A stretch of DNA of 6,431 bases from Planctomycetota bacterium. Lineage in GTDB: Bacteria; Planctomycetota; PUPC01. Positions within the stretch are counted from its first letter, which is position 1. Every line of letters begins with the position of its first letter. A model generated the notes under the pieces. The model made no database searches. It had not been told where the DNA came from and saw only the letters and a program-made list of their open reading frames with translations. The translations under genes and the position numbers were made by a program. Location: positions 1-6,431 of the forward strand of contig PWKM01000306.1 in the NCBI GenBank assembly GCA_003559755.1, written 5' to 3'. Below are positions 1-6,156 of the stretch, piece after piece.

Positions 1-1
1 C

Positions 2-46
2 ATGTTTCCCGTCGAACGACTGACAATGGGAGAAAATGGACCGTGA
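2..46 (+). CDS. C-terminal tail of an upstream gene, cut by the window edge
   Basis: A frame open from the left edge ends at TGA 44-46 and reads FPVERLTMGENGP at its C-terminus. The stop overlaps the GTG start of the next gene in a GTGA arrangement, which is typical of translationally coupled operon genes. That overlap is the main reason to call it. The tail is too short to identify. Because DUF4387 genes commonly lie directly behind AtuA/DUF1446 genes, an AtuA-like protein is the best guess, by context only. The frame of the next gene is also open to the window edge, so a longer downstream protein is the competing explanation. Confidence 0.35.
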   Translation: MFPVERLTMGENGP

Positions 47-372
47 AGACTGCTCGAATCGCCGACCTGGCGCGTATAATAAGAAGTAAGAACGCCGGCC
101 CATATGAGCTGACCCTTGATGTGTTTTTCAAGGACGAAGAGACATACCGAATGGTCCGGGCGAAGCGGCTGATCGACCGGGCGCTGATCCGGCGGCTGTA
201 TCGCGTGGACGACGACCTGATATCGGAGATCGTCTACTATGACCCGGCACGGGCGGTCAAGGTCACACTGGCCCGTCCCATCCCGTCCGGTTCGGTAAAC
301 GACACCGACGTATACGGCGCTCAGCAGCACATGCCGCTGGTTGACGCCGAAGTGCCCTGGGAGAATATATGA
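43..372 (+). CDS. DUF4387 family protein
   Basis: A 109-residue protein with the hallmarks of the DUF4387 family as I know it: RSKNAGPYELTLD (residues 14-26), YYDPARA (65-71) and DTDVYGAQQH (87-96). The length matches a complete stand-alone family member, with no signal peptide or membrane segment, so it is probably cytoplasmic. The molecular function is not known; members are usually adjacent or fused to AtuA/DUF1446 proteins, a family named for acyclic terpene utilisation. The GTG start is chosen because it gives the usual family N-terminus, overlaps the preceding stop (GTGA) and follows a GGGAG at 28-32, although the 10-base spacing is long. The frame stays open upstream without an ATG. 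The end overlaps the next gene by ATGA (369-372), so the two are almost certainly co-translated. Confidence 0.88.
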   Translation: MKTARIADLARIIRSKNAGPYELTLDVFFKDEETYRMVRAKRLIDRALIRRLYRVDDDLISEIVYYDPARAVKVTLARPIPSGSVNDTDVYGAQQHMPLVDAEVPWENI

Positions 373-1316
373 GCGTCAACATCTGGCACGAATGTCTCGG
401 TTTCGGAATGTACTACGCACCGCGCGGCCGGGCCCGGCTGCTCATGCTCGGCGAGACGATCGGCCAGCGTTACCTCAGCTCGTCCGACCTGCTGATCGGG
501 GTGCTGGGCGAGGCGGGGACGGGCAAGTCCACGATCATCAACGGGATATTCCCCGGACTCGAACTGACCAACGACGACTCGGGGGTCAACATCCGGCCGG
601 TGCCCCTGCTCCGTATGCACCGGGAGGGCCGGTTCTCGGGCCACACTTTTCATATCGATGTCCGGTTCGAGATGGCCTTCGCCCAGCTCTACGAGATCGT
701 CGAGGCGATCCGCGCCGCCTTGGCGGATAAACGGCGCATCGTCGTCGAGCACTTCGAGGAGGTCTTCCCCGCCCTCGAGATCAACGCCCAGGTCCTGCTC
801 GGAGTGGGCGAGGACATCATTGTCACCCGCCCCAACATTTTCGGCCCGTTCCCCGAGGATATCCTGCAGGCCATTCGCGGGACGGCAATCTACCGGAAAA
901 TGGCTCACACAGCCGAGGACATGACCTCGATGGTGCTCGAGGAGGAGTTCGGCATCATGCCCCAGGCGGCACACAGCGATGTGCCAAGGGGGTTCGTGAT
1001 GGAATTCGACGAGCGGCCGGAGGGCCTGGACATCCAGCGGCTCCAGCGCCGCGTCCAGGATATCATTCGCAGCGGCGTCGAGGTCGCCTACCTGGACTCC
1101 TCACACATCCGAATCGGGTCCAGTCCACGCCAGTGTACCGGACCGCGAATCCACGTCACAAATTCGTCCGAAATCGAGAACTTCCGGCTGATGAACGAAC
1201 TGGTCTACGATGAACTCGCAAAAAAATATTGCCTGGTCGGGTTGGTGGCCGGGCCGAAATCCCTGCACATCATCGAACGGCATCCGGACCGATCCAAACC
1301 GAGATATGTGCCCTGA
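369..1316 (+). CDS. P-loop NTPase fused to an alanyl-tRNA synthetase editing-like (SAD) domain
   Basis: A 315-residue two-part cytoplasmic protein. The N-terminal part has a Walker A motif, GEAGTGKST (47-55), and a hydrophobic strand ending in acidic residues, IVVEHFE (124-130), a possible Walker B. From about residue 178 the sequence resembles the second additional (editing) domain of alanyl-tRNA synthetase. HTAEDMTSMVLEEEFG (from H180) aligns with the HTATH helix, QAAHSDVPRGFVMEFDE with the following strand, and CTGPRIHV (C256, H262) with the CGGTH segment. The second histidine of the HxxxH zinc motif is replaced by aspartate (D184), and the C-to-H spacing is longer than in AlaRS. I recall database proteins named 'alanine-tRNA synthetase second additional domain-containing protein' with this layout; none has a known reaction that I can cite. 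The ATG overlaps the DUF4387 stop and follows GGGAG at 359-363. ATP/GTP binding is likely; tRNA deacylation is uncertain. Confidence 0.85.
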   Translation: MSVNIWHECLGFGMYYAPRGRARLLMLGETIGQRYLSSSDLLIGVLGEAGTGKSTIINGIFPGLELTNDDSGVNIRPVPLLRMHREGRFSGHTFHIDVRFEMAFAQLYEIVEAIRAALADKRRIVVEHFEEVFPALEINAQVLLGVGEDIIVTRPNIFGPFPEDILQAIRGTAIYRKMAHTAEDMTSMVLEEEFGIMPQAAHSDVPRGFVMEFDERPEGLDIQRLQRRVQDIIRSGVEVAYLDSSHIRIGSSPRQCTGPRIHVTNSSEIENFRLMNELVYDELAKKYCLVGLVAGPKSLHIIERHPDRSKPRYVP

Positions 1317-1391
1317 ATCAAAACCTACGCCCAGGGGAGCGGGCAAGAGGACGCAATCCAACCCGCAGCATAGCAGACACAGCATCGGTCC

Positions 1392-1438
1392 GCCGGCAGG
1401 CCAGTTGGCTGGGCTGCGGCCACACGTACGTTGCGTGT
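1392..1438. terminator. Two adjacent hairpins between convergent genes (weak terminator candidate)
   Basis: The gap between the stops at 1316 (+) and 1458 (-) holds two inverted repeats. The first (1392-1420) pairs CCAG with CTGG around a TTGG loop and continues, with one mismatch and one bulge, through CAG/CTG and GCCG/CGGC. The second pairs ACACG (1422-1426) with CGTGT (1434-1438). Neither has a T-tract on either strand, so a classical intrinsic terminator is not supported. The position, 20 bases past the stop of the - strand gene, is the main argument for a role in 3'-end formation. Confidence 0.22.
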
Positions 1439-1457
1439 ATGCTGCTGGTCCGTTGTA

Positions 1458-1727
1458 TCAAGGCCGAAACGGGAAATACTCGCAGAGCAACTGAACGCAC
1501 GACACGAGCAGCACCACGACGGCAATCAGCCCAAGCCCGAAGCTCCCAATGAAAAACAGGTTTGTCAGCCACAATCCGGTCCCGACCACGTAACCGATCT
1601 TCTGCCAACGAGCAAGCTCATTAAAAAGAAACAGCGGCGCAATGATCGCCAGCAAGACCGCCAAATCCAGAATAAAGATGGCTTTATCCCCCTTGTCAAA
1701 CAGTCCCTGTTGGCGCTTGTCGCGCAA
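1458..1727 (-). CDS. Small hypothetical membrane protein
   Basis: An 89-residue protein that I do not recognise. A charged N-terminus (RDKRQQGLFDKGDK) is followed by a hydrophobic segment at about 16-36, a short polar linker with Trp41 and Lys43, then a nearly continuous hydrophobic stretch at about 44-82 that could be two helices with a turn at the GSFG near 61-64. It is therefore probably an inner-membrane protein with two or three helices. The start is TTG. It is preferred because GGAG lies just upstream (CTCC on the + strand, 1732-1735), an in-frame TAG at 1746-1748 blocks any long extension, and a promoter with a perfect -35 box lies about 65 bases further up. It faces the operon at 43-1316 convergently and is probably monocistronic. 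The membrane-like amino-acid pattern is unlikely to be a chance reading. Confidence 0.68.
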   Translation of the reverse strand: MRDKRQQGLFDKGDKAIFILDLAVLLAIIAPLFLFNELARWQKIGYVVGTGLWLTNLFFIGSFGLGLIAVVVLLVSCVQLLCEYFPFRP

Positions 1728-1793
1728 ATCGCTCCGACCGGTCGCCTATTCACGATGAATCCCGCTTCGACCGCTCGGAACATGAAAACAAAT

Positions 1794-1820
1794 AGTATAC
1801 TTGCGGGGGCGAGGTGTCAA
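1794..1820 (-). promoter_or_regulatory. Sigma70-like promoter for the small membrane protein
   Basis: On the - strand a perfect TTGACA (1815-1820) is followed after 15 bases by TATACT (1794-1799), five of six matches to the -10 consensus. Fifteen bases is short for a sigma70 promoter; the overlapping TACTAT (1792-1797) would give 17 bases but a poorer match. Transcription would start near 1787, giving a leader of about 60 bases before the TTG at 1727. It lies between the stop of the upstream lipoprotein gene (1954) and the small gene, so the latter need not depend on read-through. Confidence 0.55.
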
Positions 1821-1953
1821 GGAAATTCCTCCCGTCAGCGCGAACGGTTCGCCTGCACCTCCTGGCTCCGCAGTGTGGAGATCAAATCCGGCCGGTCAGA
1901 GGCGCACCCCATGCTTCCACATTCTCTCTCCTGGCTGATCTCGCTTTCGCCAG

Positions 1954-4653
1954 CTACTCCCGGTCTTCCGGCTCGAAGAACGCCTTCGTGCCGACCGGGA
2001 CGTTCTTGAGGCGAAAGCCGTACAACTGATTTCCCCACCGGCCGCCGATGGCCAGGAACACGTTGTGCTGGGGATCGAAGTCGAGGACCACCACCCGGCA
2101 GTTCTCTTCGGAGTGGCGGGTCCAGGCGTCATTCTCGCGGTCGTATGTGTAAGCGCCCGATCCGCGCAGCAGCACCAGTTCGCGGTTGAGCGAGTCGAAG
2201 ATCATCTGGGCCCCCTGACTGCCCGTGCCTTGTCCCGGTTCGTTGGAGGGTAGCGGGCTCTTCGATTTGCGAGCCGTGCCGGTTTGCATGTCCAGCAGCC
2301 ATACCCCGAAAACATCCTCGGGATGATGCCCGCGTTTTCTTTGGTGGAAACGCACCTCCCGCAGGATCATATCCGAGACCGGATCGTACCCGGCCGCGTC
2401 GAACACATAGTACTCGTGAAGGCGGGGCAGACCCTCGAACGGTCGTTTGACGAGTTCTCTCGTCCGGGTGTCTATCGCATCGGTGTTCGGGCCCATGAAT
2501 TCGTTGTAGACGTGCCCGCGTCGTGAATCTGCGATGTACCATTTCGGCCCCTCGCCGGCTCTGACTGTGGTCTGGCGATAGTAGCCGTCGAAGCGATCGC
2601 GGGCCAGGTCGTAAATGGCCGCGTCAGTGCGGGGCGTCATTTCGGAAGGGAACCCGGTCGAGTTGTTCATCCAGAACAGGCGGGTATGCCAGCAGTAGAC
2701 CAGCCCGCGGGAACAGCCGCGTCCGGCTCGAGTCTCGTTGAAGAACAGGCCCTCCGTTTCGTTGGGCCGGATAACAAACCACTGGCCGCTGGCCACGTCG
2801 TAGCCGATGGCGTCGTTCGAGTAGCCGCCGTTGCAGCCACCGTAGCGCATCCAGATTCCCGCGCGAGCGTCCACAGCGCAGCGCGTTTCGCCGATACCGG
2901 CCAAACGCGCGACCGACCCGAGATGCACCAGTTTGCCGGTCGGAAAATCCTGGTCGAATCGTGGGTTGACCGGCCGGTAGGCGGGGACGAATGCGTCCAG
3001 TTCTTTTTCCGCTTGAGCGATTAGCTCCCGGTGCTCGGGGTCGCCCGTGGCGATTTCGGCGAGCATGGCCACTGCGGATCGTTTGGGCAGGTACTCCTCT
3101 TCCCGTTCGATCAGTTCCGCCAGAGCGCGGGCTGCTTCCGGCCCGCCGATGCGGCCCAGCGCAAGCGCGGCACGGCTGCGTATGACGCGGTTGGGGCTTT
3201 GCAGCGCCTGCACCAGTGGGGGAATGGCAGAAGCTTGAGCGCTCTCGCCCAGCCCGCGGGCGGCGGCCGTTGCCGCATCCAGACTCTCGCCGCCAAGCAG
3301 CGGCGTGATCAGCTCAACGCCATCGGGTCCGCCGATATAACCAGCGGCCAGCGGCGCGGCGAATCCACGCCGCTCGAATACAGTTTTCAGATGTGGCAGG
3401 GCGGACGGGCCGGCGAAACGGGCCAGCAGAAACTCCGAAGACAGGTCCCATCGCTCCGTGCCCAATCGCGGCCCCAGTTCCCGGCTCAGCGCTTCACCGT
3501 CGAACCGGAAGGCCAGGGCCAGCTTGCTGACACTCAAGGAGCGGGGAGTTCCGGGGGCGGTCGTCGAATGATTGGCATAAGGCCACGGCCGTCCGCGCGC
3601 GGCTTTTTCGCGTAAGATATCCGCCGCCACTTCCCCGCCTGCCAGATGCACGAGTGCAGACCGGACGGCGTTGCGGAAATGAGCGTTGCCGTCGGTCAGA
3701 CTCTCGCCCATCATCGCAATATCTTCATCCGTACCGAAGGCCGCCAGCAGACCGGCCTGATCCCTGGCTACACCGAATTCTTGAGCCGCGATTCCTTGCC
3801 GTACAGCGTCGAGAGCCGGCCGAAGAATCGGCCGCTCTGGGGCGGGTTCCGGCGTTTCCCACGCTCGCAAAGCCCGCTCTGCTGCTTGCCGAACCAACAG
3901 ACTGGGGTCGGCAGCCAGCCGTTTCGCCACGTCTTTCCCGTCTTCCAGCCCCGGAGCGATTCGAGCCGCCGACTCGCGCAACGGAACGTAAGGCGATTTT
4001 GCCAGCGCCGCGAGCTTGTCGGCAGTCAATGAGTCCCTGAAAGCCGCTCCGAGCGGAACCTGGGTCAGGCCCGCGTCCCTGGGTGAATCCTCTCCATACA
4101 ACGAATTGGACTTCACCCAACGGCGGATATCGAAGTTCTCCTCGCCGTCGAGCCGGCGCAGCGCATGCGCTGCCGACAACGCCACGGCCGGGTCTCCGCC
4201 CGCCGCCGCAGCCGCCAGCGCGGGCCAGGCCCGCGCGTCCTTCAGCCAGCCCAAGAGCCATGCCGCCCGCACCGCTTCGGCTCCCCCGCCGGCAAGCGTC
4301 GCCTCCAGGTCCCTCCGCTCCGCCTCGTTCGGCCGATGCGAGACCAGCACACCGCCAACCAGCTCGACTTTGATCCCCGTGCCTTCCTCGAACTGCCCGG
4401 CCAATCTCGAGGCCGGGGCGTTCTCGCCGCCCGCTCGGCTGCGACCGGAGATTCCGTCCACGATGGCCCAGCGAAGGCCCGCCACCTCGCCCAGCCGCCA
4501 GGTAAACTCGTGCGCCCCCCACCAACGCTCCTCCAACGAAACACGGGCAGACAGGGATTGCTCCCCCGCCCGGCCTTGCCCCGAACATGCGATCAGCCCG
4601 AACACCACCACAAGTACGCCAATTGCAGCCGATATAGCCCTATCCGACTTCAC
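1954..4653 (-). CDS. Lipoprotein with HEAT repeats and a C-terminal kelch-like beta-propeller
   Basis: An 899-residue exported protein. The start is GTG 4651-4653, preceded six bases upstream by GGAGGG; the reading frame extends to a TTG at 4710, which would add 19 polar residues in front of a normal signal peptide. From the GTG, charged residues and a hydrophobic core end in a lipobox, LIAC, with Cys23 as the likely lipidated residue; a signal peptidase I cut after GRA is an alternative. Residues ~49-106 (GEVAGLRW... FEEGTGIKVELVGGVLV) resemble an STN-type fold. Alanine- and leucine-rich helical repeats of HEAT type follow at ~112-170, 212-265 and 415-540, clearest at SAIPPLVQALQ and RSRAALALGRIGG. 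From ~570 the sequence turns beta-rich, with kelch-like elements (MRYGGCNGGY, AIGYDVASGQW, IYDLARDRFDGYY, AYTYDRENDAW) and five cysteines that may form disulfides. It is probably a periplasmic or surface scaffold; no catalytic motif is evident. It appears monocistronic. Confidence 0.85.
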   Translation of the reverse strand: MKSDRAISAAIGVLVVVFGLIACSGQGRAGEQSLSARVSLEERWWGAHEFTWRLGEVAGLRWAIVDGISGRSRAGGENAPASRLAGQFEEGTGIKVELVGGVLVSHRPNEAERRDLEATLAGGGAEAVRAAWLLGWLKDARAWPALAAAAAGGDPAVALSAAHALRRLDGEENFDIRRWVKSNSLYGEDSPRDAGLTQVPLGAAFRDSLTADKLAALAKSPYVPLRESAARIAPGLEDGKDVAKRLAADPSLLVRQAAERALRAWETPEPAPERPILRPALDAVRQGIAAQEFGVARDQAGLLAAFGTDEDIAMMGESLTDGNAHFRNAVRSALVHLAGGEVAADILREKAARGRPWPYANHSTTAPGTPRSLSVSKLALAFRFDGEALSRELGPRLGTERWDLSSEFLLARFAGPSALPHLKTVFERRGFAAPLAAGYIGGPDGVELITPLLGGESLDAATAAARGLGESAQASAIPPLVQALQSPNRVIRSRAALALGRIGGPEAARALAELIEREEEYLPKRSAVAMLAEIATGDPEHRELIAQAEKELDAFVPAYRPVNPRFDQDFPTGKLVHLGSVARLAGIGETRCAVDARAGIWMRYGGCNGGYSNDAIGYDVASGQWFVIRPNETEGLFFNETRAGRGCSRGLVYCWHTRLFWMNNSTGFPSEMTPRTDAAIYDLARDRFDGYYRQTTVRAGEGPKWYIADSRRGHVYNEFMGPNTDAIDTRTRELVKRPFEGLPRLHEYYVFDAAGYDPVSDMILREVRFHQRKRGHHPEDVFGVWLLDMQTGTARKSKSPLPSNEPGQGTGSQGAQMIFDSLNRELVLLRGSGAYTYDRENDAWTRHSEENCRVVVLDFDPQHNVFLAIGGRWGNQLYGFRLKNVPVGTKAFFEPEDRE

Positions 4654-4659
4654 GCTCGA

Positions 4660-4665
4660 CCCTCC
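4660..4665 (-). promoter_or_regulatory. Ribosome binding site that fixes the GTG start of the HEAT/propeller lipoprotein
   Basis: GGAGGG on the - strand sits six bases before GTG 4651-4653. The spacing is ideal and places the start directly before the signal peptide. The upstream in-frame TTG at 4708-4710 lacks an obvious Shine-Dalgarno match. Confidence 0.75.
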
Positions 4666-4721
4666 ATTTGAAGATGCCCTGCCGATGCACAGACTCCTGA
4701 ATTTCGTCAAATCCCGACACT

Positions 4722-4749
4722 ATTGTATGGATTCCCGCACCAAAGTCAT
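4722..4749 (-). promoter_or_regulatory. Candidate promoter for the HEAT/propeller lipoprotein
   Basis: On the - strand TACAAT (4722-4727; five of six -10 matches) lies 16 bases downstream of ATGACT (4744-4749; four of six -35 matches). Transcription would start near 4715, leaving a leader of about 60 bases. That would place the alternative TTG start at 4710 almost at the 5' end of the transcript, which also favours the GTG start at 4653. Confidence 0.42.
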
Positions 4750-4884
4750 TATTGCTCAGTTCTGCCCCCGGAACAGCTCAGACGCCTCGCATCCACTCAG
4801 AAGAAACGGCCTTAGGCAATGCCCGGCGATTTGGCTGGGAAGATTCGGGCGTCGAATAGACGAACCAGAGCCCGAAACCACCTG

Positions 4885-4918
4885 TGGAACATTTCCCGAT
4901 CGTGTTCCATAACCGGTT
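4885..4918. repeat. Perfect 7-bp inverted repeat followed by an 8-bp palindrome
   Basis: TGGAACA (4885-4891) and TGTTCCA (4903-4909) are perfect inverted arms separated by 11 bases. One base later comes the palindrome AACCGGTT (4911-4918). The pair could be a protein-binding site or a hairpin. It lies about 160 bases upstream of the candidate promoter of the lipoprotein, which is far for a simple operator. No function can be assigned. Confidence 0.4.
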
Positions 4919-5175
4919 GGGGGCCAGCGGCCTGCGTCGAATTCGGGTCGTTTCGTAATAAAGTGTTTCCGGCTTCGGCTGTGCAGGACTCTAAAAGCAC
5001 GGAACGTCTTCATATTAGAGAGGATACGTCGCGAAGATGTTCGGTTTCTGGCACCGCAGACCGAACGCACCTTCTATGTATATACCGCAGGAATCGGACC
5101 AGAACAGGAAACGGGGGATGGTCGGGGTACCGGGCCACATGCCGCTTCGCCGGGCAGACGGCCCTCGCTACCCAA

Positions 5176-5219
5176 CTCCCCTCCCCCGTCGGGGAGCAGT
5201 CAGCCGCGAAGCGACGGGG
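5176..5219. repeat. GC-rich nested inverted repeats, resembling a dispersed palindromic repeat
   Basis: CTCCCC (5181-5186) pairs with GGGGAG (5191-5196) across a CGTC tetraloop, and a second CTCCCC at 5176-5181 can compete for the same arm. An alternative long-range pairing joins CCCCGTCG (5184-5191) to CGACGGGG (5212-5219) with 20 bases between. Two mutually exclusive strong hairpins in a gene-free region, followed by GGTGAG, look like the CCCTCCCC/GGGTGAG-type repeats scattered between genes in many environmental genomes. That comparison is from memory. Confidence 0.5.
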
Positions 5220-5256
5220 TGAGAATGAACTGTGACTTTTACTTGGCGCAATCATA

Positions 5257-5300
5257 GCGTCCAGGTGTCTCGGGCGGGAAGCTCGTGCCTCAAGAGTTCC
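5257..5300. repeat. Decayed palindromic intergenic repeat
   Basis: Within this stretch 5269-5287 folds into an imperfect hairpin (CTCGGGC against GCTCGTG around a short loop, with one mismatch and one G-T pair). The surrounding text resembles the dispersed element with core CACGGGCG/CGCCCGTG that I know from intergenic regions of Planctomycetota-like genomes, here mutated in the 3' arm. The copy is degenerate and I cannot confirm membership without other copies from the genome. Confidence 0.33.
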
Positions 5301-5409
5301 GCGTCCGTGTGGTGACTTCCTGATCCCGGGCATTCACCGGAACGAACGCGCGGGCCAGACGCCGTACGCTACGAATGGGATGTTCAGCCGCTTCAGCAGT
5401 CGGACCGGT

Positions 5410-6111
5410 TTAGTATCTTACGCCCCGTTCCTGGAGGATGCGATAGACGGCTTCCTCGATGGTCTCTCGCACGGCCCGGTCGAGCGCATTGCTGATCTCG
5501 ACATCGCCGCTGATACCCCAATCGCTGTGGCTGGCGGCCAGCCCGGTCCGTCGGAGCGTCTTTCGGATGGGGATCGAGGCGATGATCTCGCTGGTGGCAG
5601 CGTCAACAATCCGCATGTCGATAGCGACCTCGGCGGTCACCATCTGGACACCGACGCCGACGGTCCGGTCGATCTGGATTCCGCCGGAGCCCCGTTCGCT
5701 CAGTTCGGTCACCGCACCGGTCACGATGAAGGCGGCCCCAATCATCGGGGTCGTAGCGGCCTCTCCCTCTGCCTCACCGCTTCGCTGCAGGTCGCGCTCG
5801 GTCAGCAACTGGTCCAACGCTGCCCGCTCGACGACTCTGAACTGCCCGGTCCGGACGAGTGCGGAGATGAGCATCTCGGTCATCCCGTTGGATATCTGAA
5901 GCCCGTGCGGGAAACCGGTCCGGTTGTCGAACTGATAGACCGTCACCGGCCTTCGCTGGTCTCTCGGGAGAGGCGGAAATTCATCCAACTGGTGCGACAC
6001 CCTCGTATGCCCCGACGTCGGCCTGGGGTTCAGCACACTATCGAGCGGCTCGCAACCGCTCAGCGCTCCCACAAACACAAAAGCCATGACACTCGCGATT
6101 ATCGTACGCAT
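5410..6111 (-). CDS. CsgG-family outer-membrane lipoprotein
   Basis: A 233-residue lipoprotein of the CsgG family, whose best-known member forms the curli secretion pore in the outer membrane. The signal peptide ends in the lipobox LSGC, so Cys20 is the likely lipid anchor. A family core follows: VTVYQFDNRTG (56-66), ISNGMTEMLISALVRTGQFRVVER (73-96), LDQLLTERDLQ (99-109), FIVTGAVTELS (128-138), a Gly-rich segment with alternating polar residues (141-160) that could be the first membrane hairpin, and VAIDMRIVDAATSEII (162-177). Residues 178-205 would contain the second hairpin. It is shorter than E. coli CsgG (277 residues including signal) and lacks the Tyr-Asn-Phe constriction loop as I remember it. 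The ATG is supported by AAGGAG six bases upstream (6118-6123). No csgA, csgB, csgE or csgF lies nearby, so a curli role is not implied; a related trimeric or periplasmic lipoprotein is possible. Confidence 0.88.
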   Translation of the reverse strand: MRTIIASVMAFVFVGALSGCEPLDSVLNPRPTSGHTRVSHQLDEFPPLPRDQRRPVTVYQFDNRTGFPHGLQISNGMTEMLISALVRTGQFRVVERAALDQLLTERDLQRSGEAEGEAATTPMIGAAFIVTGAVTELSERGSGGIQIDRTVGVGVQMVTAEVAIDMRIVDAATSEIIASIPIRKTLRRTGLAASHSDWGISGDVEISNALDRAVRETIEEAVYRILQERGVRY

Positions 6112-6126
6112 GACCCGCTCCTTTCG

Positions 6127-6151
6127 TAACCGTGGTTAAGGTGATTGACCT
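6127..6151. promoter_or_regulatory. Adjacent palindromes in the leader of the CsgG-like gene (possible operator)
   Basis: TAACC (6127-6131) and GGTTA (6134-6138) form a perfect dyad with a 2-bp centre, and AGGT (6139-6142) and ACCT (6148-6151) form a second one directly beside it. Both lie between the predicted -10 box and the Shine-Dalgarno site, where a bound repressor would block transcription. The arms are short enough to arise by chance, and no regulator is encoded nearby. Confidence 0.28.
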
Positions 6152-6156
6152 ACCCT

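Larger units (their letters stand above)
4750..5409. other. Intergenic region without a convincing gene
   Basis: About 660 bases between the two lipoprotein genes. Open frames exist on both strands (for example 4819-5235 + and 5010-5333 -), but their translations are rich in Arg, Ser and Pro, lack any family motif and cross the palindromes listed separately, so I do not call them. What can be seen is a set of inverted repeats (4885-4918; 4989-4994 with 5015-5020; 5176-5219; 5257-5300). No tRNA or other RNA gene is recognisable, and the CsgG-like gene has no clear terminator with a T-tract. Confidence 0.6.

Noticed and set aside
321..974. 217-codon open frame opposite the P-loop gene
   Set aside because: It is antisense to two well-supported coding regions, has no family motif, and is explained by codon bias in GC-rich DNA.
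3725..4588. 287-codon - strand frame inside the HEAT/propeller gene
   Set aside because: It is Gly/Arg/Ala-rich low-complexity translation in an alternative frame of a gene with clear domain structure.
5010..5333. 107-codon - strand frame in the intergenic region
   Set aside because: It runs through the palindromic repeats and gives an Arg/Pro/Ser-rich product typical of translated repeat DNA.
5338..5400. Protein-like stretch LLKRLNIPFVAYGVWPARSF on the - strand just after the CsgG-like stop
   Set aside because: It is under 30 codons, has no ATG, GTG or TTG start or ribosome site, and cannot be matched to a family; a gene remnant is possible but unsupported.
5380..6129. 249-codon + strand frame covering the CsgG-like gene
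   Set aside because: It mirrors the CsgG-like gene, which has a lipobox, family motifs, ribosome site and promoter; the mirror frame has none of these.
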